DNA from: UBA6016 sp041915365
GTDB lineage: Bacteria > Campylobacterota > Campylobacteria > Campylobacterales > UBA6016
DNA: 64,000 bases
Assembly: GCA_041915365.1 (NCBI GenBank)
Contig: JAYSBP010000010.1
Location: 1-64,000 of the forward strand
Direction: 5' to 3'
Under the pieces are notes generated by a model. It was given only the letters and a program-made list of their open reading frames with translations, was not told where the DNA came from and made no database searches. A program made the translations under genes and the position numbers. Positions 26,781 to 35,518 of this stretch are shown piece after piece. Position 1 is the first letter of the stretch, and every line of letters begins with the position of its first letter.

Positions 26781-29700
26781 TTACTTTCTCTCTATGACGT
26801 CTATCTCTTCTTGTGTTAGATTGTATAGCTTATACACCATCGCATCTATCTCATGCTCAAGCTCGCTCGTGTCCTCGCCTCTTTTTTTGGCTTCTAGGAT
26901 TTTGTCTACTAGGTCGATGAATGGTTTTTGGGCTTTTGCGTCTATCTTTGGAATGGGAAATTTTTCTACTTCATTAGGAAAATATTCATAAATTCCGCCG
27001 CCAGTTTGTTTTCCAAGCGATCTATATCTAAAATTTAAAACTTTTGAATGCAATAACGACATCACATACTTGATGTCCAACTCGGCATTTGTGCCAAAGA
27101 TAACGGTCATATTGGAAAATAGCATATAATTAAAACCGACATCAAGACCAAAAATATTTTCTTTTGCTCGGCGACTACAAAAAAGTTTTGGCAGATGATA
27201 AAACTCTTTATGCATAGGTCTGCTATATCGCCACCAGACACGACCTTCATTTTTGACAGTAGCCCTATCTTCAAGCTTCTTTTTATTTTCACCTTCATTC
27301 AGATAGTCTCTTATATTTTGCGGCAAATCGCCAATATCTTTAACATTTTCAAAATAAAGTACTGTGTCCATTTCGCCAACAATACTGTATCTTTTTAAAT
27401 TCTGCCCGCTAGCTCTTTTTTTGATAAAGTCAACTTCTATACCAGTTGGCTCTTTAATAGAAAATATATCATCTGCCGCAGTTTCCATTCCTTTTCCGAC
27501 TTTCAAAAGCTCGCCAAGTTTAGGATGTTTGCCGTCTATTTTTTCATTGATGGCCGAGATAGTATCATCCACGAGGGCAAAAATATCGTCTTTTTTGAAT
27601 GCGACATCCATATATTCACTATCTTTTGATATTTGTTCCAAAAGAACGCTTTTATCGTATGTAGAATCTTTGAAATTTTGCACTTTTGCGTTTGCATTAT
27701 GTTTTTTATCCATAAAAAGCATCATAGCCGTTATGTTTGCCTCGTCAAACACTTGATATTTTTCAAAGTTGATTATTTTTTCTATCGGAGCATTGTCTAG
27801 TATGTGGTTGCGTAGTTTTTTTGCTTTGTCCGCTGCAAGCATGGCGTTTGAGATGATATATGCGACCTGACCTTTTGAGACTTCGATACCTCTTGCAATA
27901 AAGTAAAACAAAATATCGCTTTTGTCCATATATACGCCCGGGTAGTTTTGCGGCAAGTAGCCTAGCATTGCAGAGCCTGCGCCAAATGTGTCAATGTTAA
28001 AATACGGCGGATTGCCGATAACCACATCGAAGCCCACGAAGTCGCCCTTGTCGTCAAGCACCTCTGGAAACTCAAATCTCCACTCAAAAGCGTTTTCGTA
28101 TATCTTGCCGCTCTCTATCTCGTCGCATTTGTCTTGTAGCTCCGTTAGCTCTTTTTTGAGTTTTGCCCTCTTTTTTTCGTCTACATCGCCAAAGAGCGAG
28201 CCTGATTGCTTGTAGTTGTTTTTGACTGCGATGATTACAAGCGTATCGCCAAGTCCCTCATAGCCGTATTCGCTTGCGTACTCCTTGAGCTTTGCGTTTC
28301 TAGCTTGCGTCACTTTCCATTCGGCTTTTAGCGAGAGCTTGAATTTGTCTTTGAGGTTTTCTATCGACTTTAGTACCTCTTTTTTGCTTCCTAGATTTTC
28401 CTTGTAGTCGCCTACCGCTTGCTTGTAATGCTCTATCTCGTGCTTGATATTTTTGATTTTTAGCTCATCGCTCAGCCCAAATCTACTGATGAGGGAGTTG
28501 CCGCATTTGATATTGATGTCGATATTTGGCAAGGTCTCTAGCGTGCCGTCTTCACGGTAGTAGGTGTGCTTGAGTAGTTCTATCCATAGCCTTAGTCTCG
28601 TGATGTTCACGGAGTTTGGATTGATGTCCACGCCAAAGAGCTGGTTTTCGATGATTTGCCGTTTTTCTTCAAAGAGCGTTTTTTGGAGGCGGTGATTGTC
28701 ACACGACAAGTCACGAGGCTTTTTGTACTCGTGAAATTCGCCTCCGAGCCTGACATATAGCTCGTCGTTTTCTATATCTACGCCAAGCTCTCTAAACCCG
28801 AAAAGCCCAAGTCTATGCTTGATATATATCAGCTCATTGAGACACGAGACGAGGAAGTGTCCGCTACCTACCGCTGGGTCGCATATAGTGAGGCTTCCTA
28901 CTACTTTTTTTGTCTCGTCTATCGACACATTGCGGCGAATGAGCTGGGCATTTAGCCCCTCTATGTCTGCCGCCTCCACGCCGTGTGTCTCTTTGAATTT
29001 TGAGAGAACGGCTTTTGTGATGGACTCTTTTGCCATATACATAGTGATGAAGCTGGGAGTGTAGAAGCTCCCGTCACGATAGCCGTTGAGCTTTTCAAAT
29101 ATTAGTCCTAGCACCGAGGCGCTGATGAGAGCCTTGCTATCTTCTATCACCTCTTCGCTATCTTCGCTTGCGAAGTTGTAAGCATCCAAAAACTCAAAGA
29201 GATACGGGAGCATCTCCACATCACCGCTCTTTTTGGCTTGCTTGTCGTCTCTTAGTACCGTCTGCGGATAGTATTTGACCGTTAGGTTGTCTCGCAGGTT
29301 TGAGAGGTATAGATATTTGTTTTCCAGTTCGTGACGCTCAAACAATGAGCTATTGAGATACGGCACATAGTCAAACTCTTTTGTCTCCCTGCTCTTTACA
29401 GGCTTTGCAAGCACGTCAAAAAAGAGCGACTCAAGGTCGTCAAAATCCGAAATCTTCTCTATGTTCAGAAACTTAAAAGCAGGGTTATTGCCGTTGAACT
29501 TATATATTTGCGACTCTAGTAGTTTCAAAAAGAGTATTCTATTTATCCATACGATGATGATGCTTACTATGACTTCGAATTCGCTAGATTTTTCTTGATG
29601 TCCGAGCTTGTGTCTGATGTTCTCATACAGAGAGCCATTTTGTGGGGTGGCGGCTCTCCTGATGAGCTTTTTGCCGCCATCTTTTGCCTCTTCAAGCCCC

Positions 29701-30443
29701 AAGATATACAAAAACTCATTGTAAAACGCACGGTTGAGGGTGTTTGCGTCGTTTGGATTGAATGCTTTTAATAGGTAGTCGGCGCTTAGGAGCTTGTATA
29801 TTGCATTTAACTCTTTGTCTTTTAGCTCATTTTTGAAATCCAGATATACGCACTCTATCGTCTCGTCGTTGATGAGGTCTTTTTTCATCCCGTCCAAAAA
29901 CGGTTTTGCTATCTCATCATAAAAATACGGCGTATCCTTGCGGAGTAGTTTGCCGCTATCAAAATCCAAAAATCGCTTTTTGAACTCCTTGTTTTGCCAA
30001 AATAGCCTTTCAAACTGCACGGCGTCAAAGATAAACCACTCAAACGGGTTTGCTATGACTATGCGACAAAGTTTGTCATTGCCGCCCTTACGCTCGCCCA
30101 TAAAGTAGAGTATCGCCTCTTGCATCGCTTTGCGGTTCGCTTCGTTTGGCGTTATCATCTCGGTTTTATTGTCTAGTCTCTTCGCCTCAATGATGACTTT
30201 GATGTCCGAGCCGTCGTATACGGCGTAGTCTATCCGCCCTTTTGTATTTATCTTGTACCCAAACGAGTTAGATAAGAACTCTTTTACATCGTTTTTTTGG
30301 TGTTCTTCACTCTCTGACGGGTTGACGGCTCTTAGCTTTTGCAGTTCTGCCTCGAAGCGTTCTAGGCTCTGCTTTACGATACTCTTTTTTGATAGTTGCT
30401 TACTTAGCGCATCTCGTGGCTTGATTATGTTTAGTTTTAGCAT
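26781..30443 (-). CDS. type IIG restriction-modification enzyme (Eco57I-like)
   Basis: Single-chain endonuclease/N6-adenine methyltransferase of 1220 residues. The N-terminal PD-(D/E)XK nuclease has D72, E86 and K88 in IDYAVYDGSD...VIIEAKR. The methylase has motif I (GSGHFLVS, about residue 527) and motif IV (NPPYF, about 808). The C-terminal third with FPIPKIDAKAQKPF looks like a TaqI-type specificity domain. No separate R, M or S gene is needed. It is intact. The recognition site is unknown. It is next to a toxin-antitoxin remnant, making a small mobile-looking defence patch. Confidence 0.9.
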   Translation of the reverse strand: MLKLNIIKPRDALSKQLSKKSIVKQSLERFEAELQKLRAVNPSESEEHQKNDVKEFLSNSFGYKINTKGRIDYAVYDGSDIKVIIEAKRLDNKTEMITPNEANRKAMQEAILYFMGERKGGNDKLCRIVIANPFEWFIFDAVQFERLFWQNKEFKKRFLDFDSGKLLRKDTPYFYDEIAKPFLDGMKKDLINDETIECVYLDFKNELKDKELNAIYKLLSADYLLKAFNPNDANTLNRAFYNEFLYILGLEEAKDGGKKLIRRAATPQNGSLYENIRHKLGHQEKSSEFEVIVSIIIVWINRILFLKLLESQIYKFNGNNPAFKFLNIEKISDFDDLESLFFDVLAKPVKSRETKEFDYVPYLNSSLFERHELENKYLYLSNLRDNLTVKYYPQTVLRDDKQAKKSGDVEMLPYLFEFLDAYNFASEDSEEVIEDSKALISASVLGLIFEKLNGYRDGSFYTPSFITMYMAKESITKAVLSKFKETHGVEAADIEGLNAQLIRRNVSIDETKKVVGSLTICDPAVGSGHFLVSCLNELIYIKHRLGLFGFRELGVDIENDELYVRLGGEFHEYKKPRDLSCDNHRLQKTLFEEKRQIIENQLFGVDINPNSVNITRLRLWIELLKHTYYREDGTLETLPNIDINIKCGNSLISRFGLSDELKIKNIKHEIEHYKQAVGDYKENLGSKKEVLKSIENLKDKFKLSLKAEWKVTQARNAKLKEYASEYGYEGLGDTLVIIAVKNNYKQSGSLFGDVDEKKRAKLKKELTELQDKCDEIESGKIYENAFEWRFEFPEVLDDKGDFVGFDVVIGNPPYFNIDTFGAGSAMLGYLPQNYPGVYMDKSDILFYFIARGIEVSKGQVAYIISNAMLAADKAKKLRNHILDNAPIEKIINFEKYQVFDEANITAMMLFMDKKHNANAKVQNFKDSTYDKSVLLEQISKDSEYMDVAFKKDDIFALVDDTISAINEKIDGKHPKLGELLKVGKGMETAADDIFSIKEPTGIEVDFIKKRASGQNLKRYSIVGEMDTVLYFENVKDIGDLPQNIRDYLNEGENKKKLEDRATVKNEGRVWWRYSRPMHKEFYHLPKLFCSRRAKENIFGLDVGFNYMLFSNMTVIFGTNAELDIKYVMSLLHSKVLNFRYRSLGKQTGGGIYEYFPNEVEKFPIPKIDAKAQKPFIDLVDKILEAKKRGEDTSELEHEIDAMVYKLYNLTQEEIDVIERK

Positions 30444-30485
30444 AAAGATATTTTACACTTTGGAGCTTATTTTTTTTGTGCTTTC

Positions 30486-30514
30486 TTGATTTTATATTTA
30501 TATATTTATATAAT
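30486..30514 (+). promoter_or_regulatory. promoter of the toxin-antitoxin pair
   Basis: TTGATT (30486-30491), a 17-nt spacer and TATAAT (30509-30514), 31 nt upstream of the antitoxin ATG. A good sigma70-type match. Confidence 0.6.
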
Positions 30515-30545
30515 CATATCACTCTAGTTTTTTGGAAGTGCTAAA

Positions 30546-30767
30546 ATGGCTCAAGCCTTTATATTTAAACCAAACGAGCAGGAAGCTAAAAACTTCGCTC
30601 TATTATTTGAACGCTTCGGCGGTTTCTCTATGTTTGTGCGAAAATCCGCAGAACAAAACGGTTACAAACCTTTGCCCGACATACAAGAGGTTGCAAAAAA
30701 AATAAAGGCCGCCAATCTACAAGAATACGAAGAGCTTAGCGGCCTAGACGGAGAAAATCTTGATTAA
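30546..30767 (+). CDS. putative antitoxin of a MazF-like toxin
   Basis: Acidic-ended protein of 73 residues directly upstream of, and overlapping, a MazF-like reading frame, as in type II toxin-antitoxin pairs. The product ends ELSGLDGENLD. I do not recognise a specific antitoxin family. GGAAG precedes the ATG and a good promoter lies upstream. The function is inferred from position and size. Confidence 0.55.
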   Translation: MAQAFIFKPNEQEAKNFALLFERFGGFSMFVRKSAEQNGYKPLPDIQEVAKKIKAANLQEYEELSGLDGENLD

Positions 30768-31094
30768 CTCAAAAAGAGGTGAGGTCTGGCTTGTCGATTT
30801 CAACCCAACCAGAGCCGACGAAGTAGGTAAGACTCGTCCTGCCCTCGTCATACAAGACGAAAGAATAGATATAGGAACTTTGATAGTAATTCCTTTTCTA
30901 CAGTGATTGTCCCTGATAGCGAGCCTCTCAGGGTTCACTACAAACTTCCATTTTTGAAGGACGCTTCCGATTTGGCTATCCCACAAATGAGAGCATTATC
31001 TACTACACGATTTCAAAAAAAATTAGGCTCCCTCCACACTTCCGAAATGTCGAAAATATCACAATATATTGGGATTGTTTTGTGTCTAAAGTAA
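30760..31094 (+). pseudogene. frameshifted MazF/PemK-like toxin
   Basis: From TTG 30760 (GGAG upstream, overlapping the antitoxin stop) the frame gives RGEVWLVDFNPTRADEVGKTRPALVIQD, a clear MazF N-terminus, then TLIVIPF and a stop TGA at about 30904. The frame shifted by one base continues from there with TVIVPDSEPLRVHY and the Q-containing C-terminal part to a TAA at 31094. Adding one T to the TTTT run near 30893-30900 restores one continuous product of about 111 residues. This is a real inactivating mutation, a phase-variable switch or a sequencing error. Confidence 0.75.
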
Positions 31095-31106
31095 TATTGT
31101 AGTCTT

Positions 31107-31124
31107 GCCCGCAAAAGTGCGGGC
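31107..31124. terminator. GC-rich hairpin between convergent genes
   Basis: GCCCGCA/TGCGGGC (31107-31113, 31118-31124) with an AAAG loop between the toxin remnant and metY, which converge. There is no U-run on either side, so it is a weak terminator candidate. Confidence 0.4.
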
Positions 31125-31134
31125 GTGGATGTAG

Positions 31135-32400
31135 TTATGCTAAAGCTGCTTTGAGGTCTGCGATAAGGTCATTTTCATCTTCAAGACCGATACTTAGCCT
31201 CACTAGCTTGTCGCTAATACCTGCTGTCGCTAGCTCTTCGGCACTCATCTGAGAGTGTGTCGTGCTTGCCGGATGTGTGACTAGAGACTTGCTATCTCCA
31301 ATGTTGACGACAGGGGTAAATATCTTCACGCTATTTACGACCGCTTTTGCCGCCTCATAGCTCTCGGCTTCAAAAGAGAGAAGACCGCTTGCCAAACCGC
31401 CGGTAAAGTATTTGTTGAGCAATGCGTGGTCTCTGTGCGATGCAAGCCCAGGATACTTCACGGACTTGACTTTCGGATGCGACTCTAGGAATTTTGCAAC
31501 CGCAAGAGCCTTCTCGCTATGCGCTTTCATTCTAATAGTCAAAGTCTCAAGCCCCTGCACAAATAGCCAGCTATTGAATGGGCTAGGAGCCGCCCCTATA
31601 TCTCTGAGGAGTGCTAGTCTCACACGAAGCGTGAACGGAGGAAACGGCAACGCCGCATACACGAGTCCGTGGTAGCTCGCATCAGGTTCATTAAAGTGCG
31701 CATATCTAGGGTTGTCTTTGATTTTTGCCGTTGATTTTGCGCTATCTACTATCATCCCGCCTATGCCGAGTCCTTGCCCAGTCACATACTTGCTAGTGCT
31801 ATACACTGCCACGTCTATCCCGTTTTCTATCGGTTTGAACAGCACTGGTGTAGCTACAGTATTGTCGCATATAGTGATGATATTGTGCTTGTCGGCTATA
31901 GCCGTGATAGCGCCAAAATCTACTATATCTATCCCCGGATTTGAGAGGCTTTCAAAAAATATCGCTCTTGTCTTGTCGTCGATAAGAGCCTCTATCTCTT
32001 GCGGTTTTTTCGGGTCAAAAAATCTCACTTCAATCCCAAATCTTTTTAGCGTATGTGCAAAAAGAGTCATTGAGCCGCCATATAGATTGTTGGCGGCTAT
32101 AAAGTTCTCCCCTGCCGCAACAAGATTGATAATAGAGTAAAAAATAGCCGACGAGCCGCTAGACGTAGCCGTAGCGCCAGCCCCGCCTTCCAAAGTCGCA
32201 AATCTAGTCTCAAGGATAGTCGTAGTTGGGTTCATTAGCCTTGAGTATATATTGCCAAGCTCTTTTAATCCAAAAAGGTTTGCGGCGTGGTCTGCGCTGT
32301 CAAAGGCATACGCCGTACTCTGATAGATTGGCACAGCCATTGTCTTTTCGCCTGCGTGTTTGTCATATCCAGCGTGTATTGAAATTGTTTCGTTATTCAT
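31135..32400 (-). CDS. metY: O-acetylhomoserine sulfhydrylase
   Basis: PLP enzyme of 421 residues that makes homocysteine from O-acetylhomoserine and sulfide for methionine synthesis. Family blocks seen: YSRLMNPTTTILE, the PLP lysine K204 in YSTSKYVTGQGLGIGG, and the VSLGDxxSL-type VVNIGDSKSLVTHPASTTHSQ. The length is typical of the long MetY form. It lies downstream of cysK and an Rrf2 regulator on the same strand, with its own likely promoter. Confidence 0.93.
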   Translation of the reverse strand: MNNETISIHAGYDKHAGEKTMAVPIYQSTAYAFDSADHAANLFGLKELGNIYSRLMNPTTTILETRFATLEGGAGATATSSGSSAIFYSIINLVAAGENFIAANNLYGGSMTLFAHTLKRFGIEVRFFDPKKPQEIEALIDDKTRAIFFESLSNPGIDIVDFGAITAIADKHNIITICDNTVATPVLFKPIENGIDVAVYSTSKYVTGQGLGIGGMIVDSAKSTAKIKDNPRYAHFNEPDASYHGLVYAALPFPPFTLRVRLALLRDIGAAPSPFNSWLFVQGLETLTIRMKAHSEKALAVAKFLESHPKVKSVKYPGLASHRDHALLNKYFTGGLASGLLSFEAESYEAAKAVVNSVKIFTPVVNIGDSKSLVTHPASTTHSQMSAEELATAGISDKLVRLSIGLEDENDLIADLKAALA

Positions 32401-32420
32401 TTGCCTCTTCCTTTTAAAAT

Positions 32421-32426
32421 ATTTTA
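32421..32426 (-). promoter_or_regulatory. candidate -10 box of metY
   Basis: On the minus strand GATAAAAT reads into the metY start, 21 nt upstream of the ATG and before the AAGGAAGAGG ribosome site. The 114-nt gap to cysK also has a hairpin (TGCCGC/GCGGCA, 32486-32501) that may end the cysK transcript. Confidence 0.45.
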
Positions 32427-32514
32427 TCAGTACGCCAAACGAACAAAGTCCGGTTGACTACACTAGGCGCTAAGCCACTAAAGCTTGCCGCAAATGCGGC
32501 AGAAATTTTGGATT

Positions 32515-33438
32515 CTAAAAGTCAAACAACGGTGTTGATAAATATCTCTCGCCCGTGTCGCATAGCACCGTAACTATCTTTTTGCCTTTGTTTTCAGGTC
32601 TGGAAGCTATGACGGTAGCGGCGTGGATATTTGCCCCAGCCGATATCCCGACAAGCACCCCCTCACTTCTTGCAATAGCTCTAGCCGCCGCAAAGGCATC
32701 TTCATTTGATACCGTTAGTATCTCATCATATACCTCTTTATTTAGTACCTTTGGGACAAAACCTGCACCTATCCCCTGTATCTTGTGCGCCCCAGCCGTT
32801 CCGCCAGACAATACGGGAGAGTCTTTTGGCTCTGCGGCTACTATTTTGACATTTGGCACTTTTTGCCTTAGTATCTCGCCAGTTCCGGTTATCGTACCGC
32901 CAGTGCCAACCGCCGCAACAAATACGTCTATATCGCCATCCAAATCATCTATTATTTCAAGAGCGGTTGACAATCTATGTGCCTGAGGATTTGCATCATT
33001 GTCAAACTGTCCTGGAATAAAGCTGTTTGGATACTCTTTTGCTAACGCATCGGCAGTCTCGACAGCCCCTTTCATACCTCGCTCAGGTGGTGTAAGCACT
33101 ATCTCCGCCCCATAAGCTTTAAGGAGCTTTTGACGCTCTATACTCATTGATGAAGGCATCGTAAGAATGAGGCGAAGTCCCTTAACGGCGCATATAGAGG
33201 CAAGAGCAATGCCAGTATTGCCGCTTGTAGGTTCTATGATTACCGTGTCTTTTGTGATTTTACCGTTTTTTATTGCGGTATTTATTAGGTTCACCCCTAT
33301 CCTGTCCTTTACCGAGCCGTTTGGATTCATAAATTCGCACTTACCGTAAATCTCAACCCCCAAGCTATCGGATAATGCGTTCAATCTTAAAAGCGGAGTT
33401 TTACCTATTAACTCTTCTACGCTTTTTGCTACCTTCAT
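32515..33438 (-). CDS. cysK: cysteine synthase A (O-acetylserine sulfhydrylase)
   Basis: Makes cysteine from O-acetylserine and sulfide; cytoplasmic PLP enzyme. The 307 residues contain PNGSVKDRIGVN with PLP lysine K44, the EPTSGNTGIALA substrate loop and the GTGGTITGTGE phosphate cup. Complete. It starts 10 nt after the end of the Rrf2 regulator gene, so the two are co-transcribed, which suggests control by sulfur or cysteine status. Confidence 0.96.
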   Translation of the reverse strand: MKVAKSVEELIGKTPLLRLNALSDSLGVEIYGKCEFMNPNGSVKDRIGVNLINTAIKNGKITKDTVIIEPTSGNTGIALASICAVKGLRLILTMPSSMSIERQKLLKAYGAEIVLTPPERGMKGAVETADALAKEYPNSFIPGQFDNDANPQAHRLSTALEIIDDLDGDIDVFVAAVGTGGTITGTGEILRQKVPNVKIVAAEPKDSPVLSGGTAGAHKIQGIGAGFVPKVLNKEVYDEILTVSNEDAFAAARAIARSEGVLVGISAGANIHAATVIASRPENKGKKIVTVLCDTGERYLSTPLFDF

Positions 33439-33447
33439 CTTTTACTC

Positions 33448-33861
33448 CTAAATATAGTAAACCAAGTTTGCGGCGGTTTTTTCTTCGTACGCCAACAACT
33501 CTTTGAGGCTAAGTGCATATACGCCCTTGCCCGCCTCACTTCTATCGCTCCAAAACAACTTTAGCGCCTCATTTGAAAGCGGATTTTCCACCCGCCACAC
33601 GTCGCCGTCTAACGCCTCTACAACATCGCAACAACATATCTCCGCAGGGTCTTTGGCCACCTTGTAGCCGCCGCCAGCTCCCCTGACACTCTCTACAAGT
33701 CCTGCTTTTCTCAGCGTAGAGAGTAGCTGCTCAAGATAGTTTTGCGGAATACCCAAATTTGTACTTATCTCTTTTATTTGTATATGTGAACTACCGTAAT
33801 GCTTCGCAAGCTCGAACATTGCGGCGAGCCCATAGATGGATTTTGTTGATATACCAGCCAA
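33448..33861 (-). CDS. Rrf2-family regulator, likely of cysteine metabolism
   Basis: Winged-helix repressor of 137 residues. The N-terminal wHTH covers ISTKSIYGLAAM to GAGGGYKVAK, as in CymR and IscR. It has three adjacent cysteines (C76-C78 in EICCCDVVEAL) in the region where IscR has its cluster ligands with different spacing, so a redox or Fe-S role is possible but not shown. The start is TTG at 33861 behind GGGGG. It is first in an operon with cysK, and a palindrome overlapping its own start site suggests autoregulation. Confidence 0.88.
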   Translation of the reverse strand: MAGISTKSIYGLAAMFELAKHYGSSHIQIKEISTNLGIPQNYLEQLLSTLRKAGLVESVRGAGGGYKVAKDPAEICCCDVVEALDGDVWRVENPLSNEALKLFWSDRSEAGKGVYALSLKELLAYEEKTAANLVYYI

Positions 33862-33879
33862 CCAGAGCCCCCTTTTACG

Positions 33880-33921
33880 TCAAATTTTGAAAATTATAGC
33901 TACTATTTTTTTTAATGTCAA
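33880..33921 (-). promoter_or_regulatory. near-consensus sigma70 promoter with palindromic operator
   Basis: Minus-strand TTGACA (33921-33916), 17-nt spacer, TATAAT (33898-33893). TCAAAATTTGA (33890-33880), an 11-nt interrupted palindrome, sits on the transcription start. It is a likely operator for the Rrf2 protein encoded just downstream. Confidence 0.75.
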
Positions 33922-33949
33922 GTAATTTTATAGATTTTGTCAATTTTAT

Positions 33950-35389
33950 TTAATTTTCACTAGCTATCATCATATAAACAATGCCTCGCCTATTTACAAA
34001 AACCCTTTTACCCTCTATATTTCCAATAGCTTTTATATCAGCTATCGACTTTATCTCTTTGTTATCTATTTGGATAATAATGTCCCCCTCAACAAAGCCT
34101 AGCCTAGCCGCAAGCGACCCCTCTTTGAGACTCATAACTATTGCCCCATTGACACTTGTCGGAATAGCTGCTTTTTTTCTTATTTCATCGGTTATCGCAC
34201 CGACCGTCAACCCCTCAAGCGGCTCTACTTGTCCGTTTTTGACGGCCTTTACGTCTTGTTTTTCTATTGTAACGCTAACTGTAATAGGTTTTTTGTCCCT
34301 CATAATGCCTAGTTGCACCTCACTACCGAGAACCAAAAAACCTATCGTGTTTTTCAATTCCCCAGAACTCGAAACATCTTTACCGTTTACCGAGACCACC
34401 AAGTCACCTCTTTTTAGTCCGGCTTTTTGCGCCGGTGAGCCTTCGATGACATCCATTATCACCGCTCCGCCGTCCCTGCCGTAGTATTTTTTGGCCGATG
34501 TGTCCATATCCCTCATTGAGACACCTATTACGCCACGCTCTATTTTCCCTTTTTCTATCAGCGTTTTGGCTATGTTTTTCGCCATATTTGAAGGTATCGC
34601 AAACCCTATGCCGTTATTTTGGCCTGTTGGAGAGACTATCGCAGTATTAATACCTATCAATCCACCCCTGCTATCTATCAGCGCCCCACCTGAGTTACCG
34701 GGGTTTATCGATGCGTCGGTCTGGATAAAGTTTTCATATTCGCTTATCCCCATATTTGTTTTATTTAGAGCTGAGACTATCCCCTGTGTAATACTCTCGC
34801 CAACCCCAAAAGGATTGCCTATCGCAAATACAACGTCCCCCTCTTTTACTTTTTCGGAATTAGCAAAAGATATTGCCGGAAGCCCTTTTGCTTCTATTTT
34901 GATTACGGCAATATCACTTTTTGGGTCGCTTCCTATTACTTTTGCTTTATACTCTTTTCTGTCATCTGCTAGCACGACCATTACCGTATCGGCGTTTGCT
35001 ATGACGTGATTATTTGTGATGATGTAACCGTCAGAACTCACTATGACGCCGGAGCCAAGGGACCTCTCCACCCTATCTTTTGGAGCCATATTCCCCAGAT
35101 TTCCACCAAAAAACTCTTTGAAAAATGGGTCGTTCATAAATGGATTTACTTGTGCTTTTTGCTTCACCGTTTTTTGCGTAAATACGTTGACTACGCTTTT
35201 TTTTGCATCTTTGACGGCGTCATAATATGAAAGCAAAACACCCTCACCTTCCGGCATTTTGCGGGTTAGTTCTTGCGAATTTGACTCTTTAAACGTTACC
35301 GCCGATGCGTTAACCGTAAAAAGACTAATGCCTCCGGCAAGCACCCCTGCTGCAATGATAGAAGAAATCATAGTTCTCGTACTGCTCAT
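33950..35389 (-). CDS. htrA: Deg/HtrA periplasmic serine protease
   Basis: Periplasmic protease/chaperone for misfolded proteins, 479 residues from the start used here. A signal anchor (residues 5-30) is followed by a trypsin-like domain with the His in TNNHVIANAD, the Asp in PKSDIAVIKI and the Ser in NPGNSGGALID, then two PDZ domains. ATG 35389 is chosen because GGGAG lies 7 nt upstream; an in-frame ATG at 35419 has none. It is monocistronic and divergent from the caspase-linked gene cluster. Confidence 0.95.
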   Translation of the reverse strand: MSSTRTMISSIIAAGVLAGGISLFTVNASAVTFKESNSQELTRKMPEGEGVLLSYYDAVKDAKKSVVNVFTQKTVKQKAQVNPFMNDPFFKEFFGGNLGNMAPKDRVERSLGSGVIVSSDGYIITNNHVIANADTVMVVLADDRKEYKAKVIGSDPKSDIAVIKIEAKGLPAISFANSEKVKEGDVVFAIGNPFGVGESITQGIVSALNKTNMGISEYENFIQTDASINPGNSGGALIDSRGGLIGINTAIVSPTGQNNGIGFAIPSNMAKNIAKTLIEKGKIERGVIGVSMRDMDTSAKKYYGRDGGAVIMDVIEGSPAQKAGLKRGDLVVSVNGKDVSSSGELKNTIGFLVLGSEVQLGIMRDKKPITVSVTIEKQDVKAVKNGQVEPLEGLTVGAITDEIRKKAAIPTSVNGAIVMSLKEGSLAARLGFVEGDIIIQIDNKEIKSIADIKAIGNIEGKRVFVNRRGIVYMMIASEN

Positions 35390-35465
35390 ATATAATCTCC
35401 CGTTTTGATTTTTGTTCATTATGAATGAAAAAAGCTAAAAAACCAAAAAGCGGCAGTTTTAATGG

Positions 35466-35498
35466 CATTTGATGTATAAGACAGCAATATATCAAATG
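35466..35498 (+). promoter_or_regulatory. inverted repeat around a -10-like box upstream of the envelope cluster
   Basis: CATTTGAT (35466-35473) and ATCAAATG (35491-35498) flank TATAAG (35475-35480) in the 129-nt gap between htrA and the next gene. It could be an operator for the plus-strand cluster. No further evidence. Confidence 0.4.
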
Positions 35499-35518
35499 TA
35501 TGCAAAAAGGCTAAACCT

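Noticed and set aside
26781..31094. A large defence island
   Set aside because: Only a type IIG enzyme and a broken toxin pair are present, and the flanks are housekeeping genes. No integrase, tRNA attachment or direct repeats are seen.
31107..31124. Hairpin as a strong intrinsic terminator
   Set aside because: No U-run on either strand; kept only as a weak candidate.
35466..35498. Inverted repeat as a proven operator for the envelope cluster
   Set aside because: An 8-bp repeat in AT-rich DNA is not enough without a regulator or a second copy; listed at low confidence only.
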